Shown here: positions 1 through 8,574 of the stretch, in pieces
How positions within the stretch are numbered: the stretch's first letter is position 1
Layout of the letters: the number at the start of each line of letters is the position of its first letter
Assembly: GCA_019421015.1 (NCBI GenBank)
Contig: JAHZGC010000009.1
Coordinates: 1 to 50,070 of the forward strand
Direction of reading: 5' to 3'
Length of the DNA: 50,070 nucleotides
Source of the DNA: Coriobacteriaceae bacterium
GTDB taxonomy: Bacteria > Actinomycetota > Coriobacteriia > Coriobacteriales > UMGS124
Notes under the pieces: model-generated
What the model saw: only the letters and a program-made list of their open reading frames with translations
What the model was told of the DNA's origin: nothing
Database searches by the model: none
Position numbers and translations under genes: made by a program

Positions 1-72
1 ACCGAGAGCTACCAGGTTACCGAGCTGTTCATCAACCACCGCGAGCGGCTGCTGCACGAGCTGGTGGGGTAG
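1..72 (+). CDS. C-terminal end of an unidentified protein
   Basis: The first 23 codons of frame 1 are open and end in TAG at 70-72, followed by the convergent LuxR gene at 85. The visible tail ends in FINHRERLLHELVG, which is hydrophilic and probably helical. No family can be assigned from so short a piece. The open frame running off the left edge, the good coding composition and the tight 12-bp spacing to the next gene support a real gene end. Confidence 0.5.
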   Translation, partial: TESYQVTELFINHRERLLHELVG

Positions 73-84
73 GCGAGACTCCCC

Positions 85-1560
85 TCAGAACTCGCGCTCG
101 GCGTCAATCATGGCGTCGACCACCTGCACCGCGGCATCGCGCGAGCCCACGCCGAGCTTCTGATAGATATGCCGCGCGTGAGTCTTGGCCGTCTCCGACG
201 AGATGCAGAGCCGGTCGCTGACCTCGGAGCGGGTCGCGCCCTTCGCCAGTAGCCGCAGCACCTCCACCTCGCGCTGGGTCAGGCCGTGCCGCGTCCCCAG
301 CACCGAGCAGCAGTGGTCGATCTGCCGCCCACTTGGGCGGTCGCCCGCCGCGCGCTCCATGCCCCACCCTTCGGCAAAGTTGCTGCGGCTCGACAGGAAC
401 AGCGCCGCCACCAAGATGACCAGCTCGGCCGCCAACGCCACTGAGTACGACATGTCTGGGGCGCCGACGCCCAAAACGCAACTGGCCAGAACAAACCCCG
501 CCAGCCGCCCAAGCGTCCAGATGCCCACGTTGAGCGAGGTGGTCCAGTAGGCCGAGAGTCCCCGCGTTCCCACGAGGTTGGCGAAGAGCCCCCACACCAG
601 CAGCTCCACGAACCGGCAGCCCGCCGCGAACAAGAAGTAGCCTCCCGGAAGCAGCTCATGCGCGAAGAGCACGGCCGCGACGCCGGAGGCGGCCACCAAA
701 AACCCCACCTTGTAGATGAGGTCGTTGAAGTTGAGCCGCTTGAGCAGCAAAAACCCGAGCAGGGCGAGAGCCCCCACCACATAGGCGATCAGCCAGCCAC
801 CGTCCTGCGCCGCCCCTCCGTCGAACACGGCGGAGACGGCCCCGTAGGTCGCGGTCCACACCACCGTGGTAATCGTGAGCTTCCAAGGCACGCGCACGCC
901 CCGCACGCGGTCGATCGGCCCGCGCGCCTCGTCCCCCTCGTCCTTTTGACGCACAAGAGCCATCATCACGGGCAGGCTCGCCACGCCCAAGACGACCAGG
1001 GCCAACTGCGAGATCACGGAGGGCAGCAGGCGCAGCACGTAGCAGCATGCGGCGCTCCCCACCGTGGCCGCAACGGCGGCCCTCATGGTCGTCCGGGCAC
1101 CGCACACCCCGGCCACACTGCCGCACTCGACGCACAGCACGGCGACCGCCGCCCCGCCCAGCAGCGAGCGCACCGTGGCCAACAGCACGAGCCAGCCCTG
1201 GGGCAGTCCCACAAACTGGGGAAACACCAGCGTGACAGCCCCCGACAGCACGAGGCCCGTGGCCACCAGGCCCGACGCCCATCGGCGCGGCACGCACAGG
1301 CCGCGCGTTCTAAACGCCATCGCCAGGCCCACAAGGAACAGGCCCAGAAACAGGAAGAAGCACAGGCGCACCCACAGGGATGCCGTGGGGCCAAGCCCCC
1401 AGCAAGCCGCCTCGCGCCCCGACCCGTCCGAAAGGACCCAAGGCCACAGCCAGAACACCGCGAGACCGGCCGCAAGGGGCAGCCCGTTCGCGGGGCGCCC
1501 CGCAGAATGCGGCCCGAACAGGCAGAAAGACCACGGGGAACGGGGGCAAAGACGATTCAT
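85..1560 (-). CDS. Membrane-anchored LuxR-family regulator (about 12 TM helices plus C-terminal HTH)
   Basis: This protein of 491 aa is a multi-pass membrane protein for roughly its first 400 residues, with many Leu/Val/Ala-rich helices. It ends in a LuxR-type helix-turn-helix beginning LTQREVEVLRLLAKG and running through SSETAKTHARHIYQKLGV, the usual GerE/LuxR signature. The ATG at 1560 is chosen because the frame upstream has no membrane or conserved character, and AAGGGA lies just before it. Proteins of this layout are common in Eggerthellaceae and typically sit beside reductase genes. This one is divergent from the flavin reductase at 2077, so it probably senses a small molecule at the membrane and activates that gene. 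The ligand is unknown. Confidence 0.88.
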   Translation of the reverse strand: MNRLCPRSPWSFCLFGPHSAGRPANGLPLAAGLAVFWLWPWVLSDGSGREAACWGLGPTASLWVRLCFFLFLGLFLVGLAMAFRTRGLCVPRRWASGLVATGLVLSGAVTLVFPQFVGLPQGWLVLLATVRSLLGGAAVAVLCVECGSVAGVCGARTTMRAAVAATVGSAACCYVLRLLPSVISQLALVVLGVASLPVMMALVRQKDEGDEARGPIDRVRGVRVPWKLTITTVVWTATYGAVSAVFDGGAAQDGGWLIAYVVGALALLGFLLLKRLNFNDLIYKVGFLVAASGVAAVLFAHELLPGGYFLFAAGCRFVELLVWGLFANLVGTRGLSAYWTTSLNVGIWTLGRLAGFVLASCVLGVGAPDMSYSVALAAELVILVAALFLSSRSNFAEGWGMERAAGDRPSGRQIDHCCSVLGTRHGLTQREVEVLRLLAKGATRSEVSDRLCISSETAKTHARHIYQKLGVGSRDAAVQVVDAMIDAEREF

Positions 1561-1884
1561 GGGTTCCCTTCGCGACGAACGGTAGGCAAACAGGGGCCGC
1601 AGGCACGCGGCTGCGGTTCCGACCATTGTAAGGCCCAAACGGACACGCGGGCACTCGGCAGAGATGACAAGCAAAAGGTTGGTTTTAGAGCGAAACACAA
1701 AATTGCTGTCACAAGGCGCGCGAAGGCGCGGCGTGCTGGAGCACATAAATCCGGCCGATGCGCGGTAGCAGCGATTTTGAGGACTGCCATAAACGGTCGC
1801 CTGCCAACCCCCCGGTACATCCAACGCCTCCATCGAGCGCCCCCCAAGCCTCCCCGAAAGCTCGGGTGAGCGTCGGATTCAAAA

Positions 1885-1905
1885 ATCACCCCACCCGGGT
1901 GACAC
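1885..1905. promoter_or_regulatory. Candidate operator in the LuxR/flavin-reductase divergent region
   Basis: The 516-bp region between the divergent genes (1561-2076) has no convincing gene. It contains a perfect 10-bp palindrome CACCCGGGTG at 1892-1901, within a wider TCACC/GGTGA dyad. It lies about 180 bp upstream of the reductase start and close to an AT-rich stretch at 1915-1930. A dimeric regulator such as the adjacent LuxR protein could bind here. I did not find the same palindrome in front of the other LuxR-linked genes, so the assignment is weak. Confidence 0.3.
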
Positions 1906-2076
1906 ATCTGACCTGCGGTTTTATTAAATCACGTTCAAACAGGCCACTTGAACTCCGGTGTCCATCCGTGGGATGGTGACATCAGGCCGTGCCTGCCGAG
2001 CGCCACCCCCAACCGCCCAGCAGGCACGGCCAGCCCACCCCATCGCAAGGAGCCAATCAAACCGTCAGGAGGAACC

Positions 2077-3615
2077 ATGGCATCTGAGAACATCACGCGC
2101 CGTTCGTTCGCGGGCATCGGCATGACGGCCGCCGCAGGCCTCGGACTTGCAGCCGCCCATCTCACGAACGCCCGTGCCGACGAGGCCGTCGACGAGGCCC
2201 CCGCATGGAACAAGGAGGCCGACGTCGTGGTGGTCGGCTACGGCGGGGCGGGCGCGGCTGCAGCCATCGAGGCGGCCCGGGCGGGCGCCCGGGTGATCGT
2301 GCTCGAGGAGCTCGAGAACCCCGGCGGCGCCACCGCCGTCTGCGGCGGCTCCATCCTCATGGCCGACACCCCGCTCCAGAAGAAGTTCGGCCTCGAGGAC
2401 AGCGTCGACGCCATGTACGACTACCTGTGCGCTTCCGGCGGCGCCTCGGCCAACCAGGAGCTGCTGCGCGTGCTCGCGGACTTCTCGCCCGAGCTCTACG
2501 AGTGGTGCGTGGGCTGCGGCATGGATTTCGAGGGAGGCGAACTGTACCCCGGCCCGCACATCAACAGCTTCAACAAGACCGGCTACACCCTGTTCTACAC
2601 CGGCAACGAGCAGAGCCGCGAGCTGGCGGCCGTGACCCCGCCCGTGCCCCGCGGCCACTCGACCCTGCCCGACTCCAACGGCGCCAGCCTGTTCGCCGCC
2701 CTCAGCGCCGTGGTCGACAGCCTGGGCGTCGAGGTGCTGCTCGGCACCCCGGCCCGCAGCCTGGTCACCGACGCCGAGGGCCGCGTGGTGGGCGTGCTGG
2801 CCGAAGGCCCCGAGGGTCCCGTCGCCGTCGGCGCCTCCAAAGCCGTCGTGCTCACCGCCGGCGGCTTCATCGACAACCCCCAGATGGTCGCCGACACCTT
2901 CCCCTTCACCAACCCCTCGGGCGGCCTGCGCATCTCGGCCGGCAACGAGAACGGCTCGGGCATCCTCATGGGTCAGGCCATGGGCGCCGCCACGCGCGGC
3001 ATGGCCTGCTACCAGGTGGGCCGTCCGCTCTCGACCATGAGCGACCTGCTGCCGCGCGGCGTCATTCTGACCGAGTACGGCGCACGCATCGTGGCCGAGG
3101 ACGAGTACAACTCCTTTATCGGCAAGGCCCTCATGGGCGCCCCCACCGCCAACTGCTTCCTGATCGTCGACGAGCAGGTCGAGACCGAGGGCAACCCCGC
3201 GCGCTTCCTGGGCGAGGCCGTGGCCGTCTGCGAGGCCATCGACGAGATCGCGCCCGTCATCGGCTGCGACCCCGCCGTGCTGGCCAACACCTTCGCGTTC
3301 TACAACGAGTCGGTGGCACTGGGCGTCGACCGCGAGTTCGGCAAGGATCCCCAGTTCCTCGTCGAGATGGCCACCGGCCCGTTCTACGTGCACACCTGCG
3401 GGTCCAAGAACTGCATGTTCGGCAGCTTGGGCGGCATCGCCATCGACGCCGGCGCGCATGCGCTTGACCTCGACGGCCGGCCGATCCCCGGCCTCTACGC
3501 CGCCGGCCGCAACTCCGGCAGCATCTTTGGCTGGTACATGGCCAGCGGCGCCTCGGTGGCCGACGTCCTGACCTTCGGCATCTTCGCCGGCCGCAACGCC
3601 GCCGCGGAGGCGTAA
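2077..3615 (+). CDS. Tat-exported FAD-dependent reductase (fumarate reductase/FAD_binding_2 family)
   Basis: This 512-aa flavoprotein is of the fumarate-reductase superfamily, which reduces C=C bonds of organic acceptors. It starts with a Tat signal peptide (TRRSFAG at residues 7-13, hydrophobic stretch, likely cleavage after NARA near residue 34). A Rossmann FAD site follows, DVVVVGYGGAGAAAAIEAA, at about residues 49-67. The C-terminus has the usual second FAD contact, IPGLYAAGRNSG. The start ATG at 2077 has an excellent AGGAGG site 5 bases upstream. There is no FMN-binding or heme domain, so electrons must come from another protein. The divergent LuxR gene is the likely regulator. The substrate cannot be read from the sequence. 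Confidence 0.9.
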   Translation: MASENITRRSFAGIGMTAAAGLGLAAAHLTNARADEAVDEAPAWNKEADVVVVGYGGAGAAAAIEAARAGARVIVLEELENPGGATAVCGGSILMADTPLQKKFGLEDSVDAMYDYLCASGGASANQELLRVLADFSPELYEWCVGCGMDFEGGELYPGPHINSFNKTGYTLFYTGNEQSRELAAVTPPVPRGHSTLPDSNGASLFAALSAVVDSLGVEVLLGTPARSLVTDAEGRVVGVLAEGPEGPVAVGASKAVVLTAGGFIDNPQMVADTFPFTNPSGGLRISAGNENGSGILMGQAMGAATRGMACYQVGRPLSTMSDLLPRGVILTEYGARIVAEDEYNSFIGKALMGAPTANCFLIVDEQVETEGNPARFLGEAVAVCEAIDEIAPVIGCDPAVLANTFAFYNESVALGVDREFGKDPQFLVEMATGPFYVHTCGSKNCMFGSLGGIAIDAGAHALDLDGRPIPGLYAAGRNSGSIFGWYMASGASVADVLTFGIFAGRNAAAEA

Positions 3616-3637
3616 GGGCGCGGCTTCATGCGCCATC

Positions 3638-3682
3638 GGGCCGCCAGCGGCAGGGCACAGGCCCCACCGCCGGCGGCCCTTT
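3638..3682 (+). terminator. Terminator after the flavin reductase
   Basis: GGGCCGCC at 3638-3645 pairs with GGCGGCCC at 3672-3679, with additional pairing inside the loop (GCGG/CCGC). The stem is followed by TTT. It lies 23 bp after the reductase stop codon, so it is a likely intrinsic terminator, although its T tract is short. Confidence 0.55.
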
Positions 3683-3854
3683 GCACATGCGGGGCAGAAA
3701 GAGAATGCCGCGAGACCGCTTTCGCCCAACCCGCCCTTCTCGTGAAACCCTTCCGGCCTGCGCGCTCCCCGCCGCCCGCGCTCCTACAATGCCTCCGGAC
3801 GCGTTTTGCGCCCGCACACGCATCTGCTGCCGATCCCAAGGAGGCTTGCCGCCC

Positions 3855-4943
3855 ATGACCTTTACCGATTCCGAAGTCGTCTCGCTCGTCGAGCGCCTGA
3901 GCAACGCCAAGGGGGCGTCGGGCTTCGAAGACGACGTCCTGGCCGTGGCCCGCGAGTTCTGCGCGCCGTTCGCCACCTTCGAGACCAACTCGCTGCGCTG
4001 CGGGTTTATCACCCCTAAGAACTTTAGCGGCACCAAGCCCGTGATCATGCTCGACGCCCACGGCGACGAGGTGGGCTTCATGGTCAAGTCGATCCGCGAC
4101 AACGGCTGTCTCACGTTCCTGCAGCTCGGCGGGTTCTCGGCCCGCTCGCTGGTGGGCACCGAGGTCCTGGTGCGCAACATGCGTGGCGAGTGGGTGCGCG
4201 GCGTGGTGGGCGCCAAGCCGCCGCACTTCATGAGCAAGGCCGAGAAGGACGCCGAGAGCTGGACCGAGCTCGAGATGACCATCGACGTGGGCGCCACCTC
4301 GCGCGAGGACGCCGTGGAGAACTTCCACATTGGTGTGGGCGAGCCCGGCGTGCCCGCCACCCAGTTCCACTACGAGGCCGCGAACCGCGTGATGTTCGGC
4401 AAGGCCTTCGACTGCCGCGTGGGCGTGGCCGCCATGCTCCTCGCACTGCGCGAGCTTGCCGAGCGCGACGACCTGCCCTTTGACGTGGTGGCCGCCGTCA
4501 GCTCCCAGGAGGAGGTGGGCGAGCGCGGCGTGGCGTCGAGCGTGCGCCGCTTTAAGCCGCAGCTGTGCTACATGTTCGAGGGCGCCCCGGCCGACGACAC
4601 CTTTGGCCTGCCCGCCGACCAGCAGTGCTGCCTCAAGAAGGGCCCGATGTTCCGCTACGCCGACTGCTGCATGATCACCAACCCCCGCTACCAGCGCTAC
4701 GTACTGGGGGCGGCCGAGAAGGCCGGGCTGCCCGCCCAGGGCGCCGTGCGCACCGGCGGCGGCACCGACGGCGGCGTGGCGCATCTCATGGAGAACGGCA
4801 TCCCCTGCGTGGTGAGCGGCGTGCCCTCGCGCTACATCCACGCAGCCTGCTCCATCGCCGCCCTCGACGACGTGGAGAACGCCGCCCGCGTGTGCGTGGC
4901 AGCGCTGTCGGGGCTGACCCCCGAGGTGGCGGCGGAGTTCTAG
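3855..4943 (+). CDS. M42-family metallo-aminopeptidase
   Basis: This 362-aa cytoplasmic peptidase is of the M42 (glutamyl aminopeptidase/endoglucanase-like) family, which trims N-terminal residues from peptides with two metal ions. Expected ligand and catalytic motifs are all visible: His69 in DAHGDEVGF, Asp186 in FDCRVG, the catalytic Glu pair 219-220 in SSQEEVGERG, Glu242 in EGAPADD, the GGGTDGG loop near 301-307 and His329 in RYIHA. Length matches the family. The ATG at 3855 follows AAGGAGG with about 9 bases spacing. The gene is monocistronic and bounded by a terminator upstream and a repeat element downstream. Confidence 0.93.
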   Translation: MTFTDSEVVSLVERLSNAKGASGFEDDVLAVAREFCAPFATFETNSLRCGFITPKNFSGTKPVIMLDAHGDEVGFMVKSIRDNGCLTFLQLGGFSARSLVGTEVLVRNMRGEWVRGVVGAKPPHFMSKAEKDAESWTELEMTIDVGATSREDAVENFHIGVGEPGVPATQFHYEAANRVMFGKAFDCRVGVAAMLLALRELAERDDLPFDVVAAVSSQEEVGERGVASSVRRFKPQLCYMFEGAPADDTFGLPADQQCCLKKGPMFRYADCCMITNPRYQRYVLGAAEKAGLPAQGAVRTGGGTDGGVAHLMENGIPCVVSGVPSRYIHAACSIAALDDVENAARVCVAALSGLTPEVAAEF

Positions 4944-4957
4944 AGGCACCGGGCGGT

Positions 4958-5179
4958 GGACGGGATCGGGACTTTGCGATTTAAGCCGGGGTCGGCAGGG
5001 ACGGGATCGGGGCTTTGCGACATGCTTTTAGGGTAGCACTAAACTTGGATCCAGTATCGCTGCAGGTACATGGCTCAACGGTTATCGCCATGGAGCGTCG
5101 TCTCGGCAAAACCGTGTCGCAAAGTCCAGATAGTCGGCCAGCGTGGTCTCGACAAAGCCGCAAAGTCCCGATTCTGTCC
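4958..5179. repeat. Palindromic intergenic repeat, ACTTTGCGA family (copy A)
   Basis: This stretch carries two forward motifs, GGGATCGGGACTTTGCGA starting near 4962 and a variant starting near 5002. Two inverted ones end in TCGCAAAGTCC (5117-5127) and GCAAAGTCCCGATTCTGTCC (5160-5179). The inner 125 bp (about 5000-5127) aligns along its length with 31497-31620. Shared blocks are the CTTTGCGA ends, a TTTT(A)G-TAGCACT block, AGTATCGCTGCAGGTA and the GGCAAAACCG-TCGCAAAGT end. It has no coding potential. It looks like a small non-autonomous palindromic element or REP cluster. Confidence 0.7.
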
Positions 5180-5287
5180 GCGGCCTAGGACAGCCCACAG
5201 GAATACTCTAGGGCCAGACATGGAGCTGTCCCGAGGTACCTTTAAGCAGGGCCGCCGTACCCACGGCCGAGCAGGTTTTGCGGAGGT

Positions 5288-5390
5288 TTTGCGCCCCATC
5301 CCCGCCCGTGCTCTAGAATGGGGTCTCACATACCCGCGCGTATAACGGTTCAGCGCGAGATCGGTCAACCCGGTCTCGCGCTTTTTTGTT
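5288..5390 (+). terminator. Promoter-like site followed by a strong intrinsic terminator
   Basis: AGCGCGAGA (5352-5360) pairs with TCTCGCGCT (5374-5382) and is followed by a run of six T, a textbook intrinsic terminator. It sits 31 bp upstream of the DUF2798 gene, not after a gene. A TAGAAT box at 5313-5318 with TTGCGC at 5288-5293 could start a short transcript that ends here, that is, a small RNA or an attenuated leader. Alternatively it ends read-through from the peptidase gene. Confidence 0.65.
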
Positions 5391-5420
5391 ATGCGCCCAG
5401 ACCGAAAGGAGCCCCGCCCT

Positions 5421-5942
5421 ATGGAGTACTACATGCGCCTACCGCGCAACCGCAAGGAGTTCGTCCTGTTCATGCTGGTCATCTCGATTATCTCGGTGAA
5501 CATCATCGCCCCCACCATCACCTGCATGGAACTGGGCTTTTCAGTCGAGTCGTGGGTGGCCGCCTACAGCCGCCTGCCCTTTGTGTGGCTGACCGCGGTG
5601 GCCTGCGTGCTTATAACCTACGCCCCCGCCGGCTGGCTCACCGACCGCCTCGTCGAGAAGGACGACAGCTACAAGGTGCACATCCTGGCCAACATCTTGG
5701 CCTCGGTGTTCTTCATGTCGGTGGTGCTGACTGTCGTGGCCCCCTGGGTCGTGGCCGGCCAGGTCACCACGGAGCCGCTCGAGATGTTCGTCTACCGCTG
5801 GCCCCGCAACTTTGCCGTCTCGTTCGCCGTCGAGGCCTTGGTGGCCCAACCCATCGCCCGTGCGGTTATGAACCGCTTCCACCTGGCACTCGACGCCCGT
5901 CAACCCCAGGTCGCAAACGCAGGTGCAGAACGGGAGGGGTAG
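5421..5942 (+). CDS. DUF2798-type four-helix membrane protein
   Basis: This 173-aa inner-membrane protein has two similar halves, each with two predicted transmembrane helices. The first half begins RNRKEFVLFMLVISIISVN and the second contains YKVHILANILASVFFMSVV. The pattern, including a PTI/P turn between helices and a conserved WPRNF segment in the second half, matches DUF2798 proteins, whose function is unknown. The ATG at 5421 follows AAAGGAG. It is convergent with the L,D-transpeptidase and only 17 bp from its end. The terminator just upstream may govern its expression. Confidence 0.75.
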   Translation: MEYYMRLPRNRKEFVLFMLVISIISVNIIAPTITCMELGFSVESWVAAYSRLPFVWLTAVACVLITYAPAGWLTDRLVEKDDSYKVHILANILASVFFMSVVLTVVAPWVVAGQVTTEPLEMFVYRWPRNFAVSFAVEALVAQPIARAVMNRFHLALDARQPQVANAGAEREG

Positions 5943-5959
5943 AATTCTGTGGACTGCTC

Positions 5960-7432
5960 TTAATAATGCACGACCACCGGGGTGCCCACGGTAAGCCATC
6001 CAAAAGCCCACTCGGCCACGTCGGGCTGCAGGTTCACGCAACCGTGGGAGCCGCTCTCGGTCAGATAGACGTCGGAGGACCAGTCGGGCTGCCAGGGGGC
6101 GTCGTGCAGCCCGATAAGGTTTCCTTGGAACGGCATCCAGTACTTCACCTTGGTCTCGTAGATCGGCTTGTTGGTCTCGGGGTCGGTCACCCCTACCAGC
6201 ACCTGGTCGCGGGCCATGTCGTTGATGTAGAAGGAGCCCTGGGGCGTCTCGCAGTCGGGCACCGCCAGCGTGCCCGTGATCACCGGGGCGCTCAGCACCT
6301 CGTTGCCGGCGTCGTCGTAAAAGCGGACCTGCTGCTCTGAGAGGTCCACGTCCACGTAGCGGTTGCCCCAGTCGGCCCCTCCGGGGTTGTAGACCGCGGC
6401 GCTGCGCTTGAGCGGTACCTCGACCTGGCCGGCCTGACCGTTGCGCACCGCGTCGGACACGATCTGGGCCAAGGCGTCCCCGTCGCTGATCCACCCGTAG
6501 GTGCCCCCCGACACCGTGACCTCCTTGCCGTCGGGCCGCACGAACGTCTTGGTGTCTCCCACCGAGTCGATCTGGGCCTCAAGGTCGTCGACCCAGGCGT
6601 TCAGGGCGTCGTCGTCGATTCCCACAGAGCCGTCGTCGCCCACCTCGATCCACCGCTGCACCAGCACCGGGTCCACCGTGGCCGCCGTGGTTCCGTTCAC
6701 CAGCAGCTCCACGTTGCACAGCAGGTAGCTGTTCGCGGCATCGCGGGCCGCAAGGATGCGCCCGTCCGTTGCCGTAACGGACTGCTGCACCAGGTTTGCG
6801 CTGGTCAAAGTGGCGTATTCCCGCTGGTGGGCCAGGGCGTCCTCCACCGTGTTCATGACGCTCTCGACGTCGACCTTGGTTCCCACCGACCCGGGGTTCA
6901 CCTGGTAGGAGCCGGCAGCCTCGTCGTAGTAGAGAAAGGCGTCCACGGGCTCGCTCGCCGCGCTGTTGAAGGGAGCCAGCTCGTTGACGAGGGTCGTGAG
7001 CAACAGGGTCTCGTCGAAGGAGGCGAGCAAGGCGTCGGAGCCGTCGTGGGCGAACAGCACCTGGAGCGGCCACTGCCAGCTCGCCGCCTTTGCCAGCGCC
7101 TCCTCCACCGCTCCCTCTGCGTTGAACTCGAGGCCGGCCCTGGCCCCCGTGAGCTGCAGGCTCACCCCCTGGCCCGAGAGGCTTACGGAGCGCCCGGCGG
7201 TCGACCGCTCAAGCGCCTCCCGGGCCGAAGGGGCGTCCATCAACGAGACGTCGACGCCGCCCATGGTGGTGTGGGGCCAAAACCGCTGGTGAAAATAGAC
7301 GCACCCGACGCAATACGCCACGACAACCGCCATGGCGACACACCCCAGGACAATCCTGGCAGCCGGGGTCAGCCCGCGAAGGCGGTCTATGGCCGAGGCC
7401 GGCCAGGCGTTGCGCATTTGGGCACGGGCCAC
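5960..7432 (-). CDS. L,D-transpeptidase (YkuD domain) with N-terminal membrane anchor
   Basis: This 490-aa protein forms 3-3 crosslinks in peptidoglycan or attaches proteins to it, on the outer face of the membrane. One N-terminal transmembrane helix (VLGCVAMAVVVAYCVGCVYF) is followed by a long extracytoplasmic part resembling PG_binding_4-type domains. The C-terminal YkuD catalytic domain begins near RYVDVDLSEQQVRFY. The active-site motif SHGCVN, with nucleophile Cys about residue 465, lies in the last 30 residues. I place the start at GTG 7432 because GGGAGG precedes it by 6 bases; an ATG at 7417 has no ribosome site. The gene is monocistronic and divergent from the TetR gene. Confidence 0.92.
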   Translation of the reverse strand: MARAQMRNAWPASAIDRLRGLTPAARIVLGCVAMAVVVAYCVGCVYFHQRFWPHTTMGGVDVSLMDAPSAREALERSTAGRSVSLSGQGVSLQLTGARAGLEFNAEGAVEEALAKAASWQWPLQVLFAHDGSDALLASFDETLLLTTLVNELAPFNSAASEPVDAFLYYDEAAGSYQVNPGSVGTKVDVESVMNTVEDALAHQREYATLTSANLVQQSVTATDGRILAARDAANSYLLCNVELLVNGTTAATVDPVLVQRWIEVGDDGSVGIDDDALNAWVDDLEAQIDSVGDTKTFVRPDGKEVTVSGGTYGWISDGDALAQIVSDAVRNGQAGQVEVPLKRSAAVYNPGGADWGNRYVDVDLSEQQVRFYDDAGNEVLSAPVITGTLAVPDCETPQGSFYINDMARDQVLVGVTDPETNKPIYETKVKYWMPFQGNLIGLHDAPWQPDWSSDVYLTESGSHGCVNLQPDVAEWAFGWLTVGTPVVVHY

Positions 7433-7752
7433 CCGCAGCCTCCCTCTCTCAGACGTCTCCCCCTGCGGTACGCAAAAACCGCTCCGCGGTGCGGGGCGGT
7501 TCGCTATACGATGCCCAGATGGAGGGGCGTCCAACGGAGAAAACGGGGTTTGGGCGTGCGGCACACCAATCTTGCGCGAGCGCAGGAGCACAACGGGACG
7601 CAAAGCGCGGGGCGGCGGAGGCGATAGGAAGAGACAAACCCCAGCCATGCGCAGGCGTGCCGCAATGAGGCAGAGAGTGCACCTGTAGGTATCGGATTTG
7701 ATTTACTATATAGGCTATGGGTCCCGATGCCTGTCGAAAGGCCGTGTTTGCC

Positions 7753-8451
7753 ATGACTGCCCAACCCCCCACTCCCCGCCCGACCGCCAGTCGCGACCTC
7801 GCCGTCGAGGATCCCGCCACCGCCGAGGTGTCCGCGCTGCACGACGCGTCGAGGGCCCGCAACCTCGAGCGGCTCCGGGTGGTCTCGGTCATGGACGAGC
7901 TCTGCGCGGGCACCCCCTTCACCAAGCTCACCGTCACGGCCATCTGCGACGCGGCGGGCATATCGTGCACCTCGTTCTACCGGCTCTTCGAAGACAAGTA
8001 CGAGGCGACGAACTGGTTCGTGCACACGGTGTCGCGCGTAGGCCACGTGCAGACCGGCCGCACGCTCTCGTGGCACGACGCCAGCGTCACCACCCTCTCG
8101 GGCCTCATCCTCATGAAGAACCTGCTGGCGTCGACCGCGGGGTGCGACGGCTACAACTCCTCCGAGAACACCGGCATCCGCCTGCGCACCAGCAGCCTAA
8201 CCCAGACGGCGACCCAGCGCCTGGGCCGCGAGCCCGACGAGGAGCTGGACTTCCAGATCCGTTTCTTCGCGCGCTCCGAGGTGCCCATGGTCCGGGAGTG
8301 GTACCGCGAGACCGACTCCCGGCCGGTGGAGGCCATGGCGCGCATCGTCGAGTCGTGCGTACCCCCGCGCCTCCACGACCTGCTGCAGCTGCCCGACGAC
8401 CCGGCCAAGGGCGGGGAGCTCACCTACAAGCGGCTCGTCACGATGTTCTGA
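7753..8451 (+). CDS. TetR/AcrR-family transcriptional regulator
   Basis: This 232-aa protein has a TetR-type DNA-binding domain at about residues 43-84 (KLTVTAICDAAGISCTSFYRLFEDKYE) and a variable helical C-terminal part that would bind a ligand. ATG 7753 is preferred, with AAAGG 11 bases upstream. An in-frame ATG at 7717 lies almost on a TATATA box and has no ribosome site. It is convergent with the 3-hydroxyacyl-CoA dehydrogenase and divergent from the L,D-transpeptidase. Neither neighbour is an obvious target. Confidence 0.85.
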   Translation: MTAQPPTPRPTASRDLAVEDPATAEVSALHDASRARNLERLRVVSVMDELCAGTPFTKLTVTAICDAAGISCTSFYRLFEDKYEATNWFVHTVSRVGHVQTGRTLSWHDASVTTLSGLILMKNLLASTAGCDGYNSSENTGIRLRTSSLTQTATQRLGREPDEELDFQIRFFARSEVPMVREWYRETDSRPVEAMARIVESCVPPRLHDLLQLPDDPAKGGELTYKRLVTMF

Positions 8452-8574
8452 CCTCGCCTACCGTGTCCGCCACAGAAAAGCCCGCGGAGCCGCAGGCCTC
8501 CGAAGGCGGTCGGGGGAGCTGGGCCCCCTTGGAGACGACGGGCACCTTCGACACCAGTCCCGCGCCACCGGCGG

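Noticed and set aside
2065..3729. Long open frames antisense to the flavin reductases (also at 24272-26215, 32593-34539, 43904-45889)
   Set aside because: They mirror the high third-position GC of the real genes, have Val/Gly/His/Ala-biased composition without domains, and lack ribosome sites. They are composition shadows.
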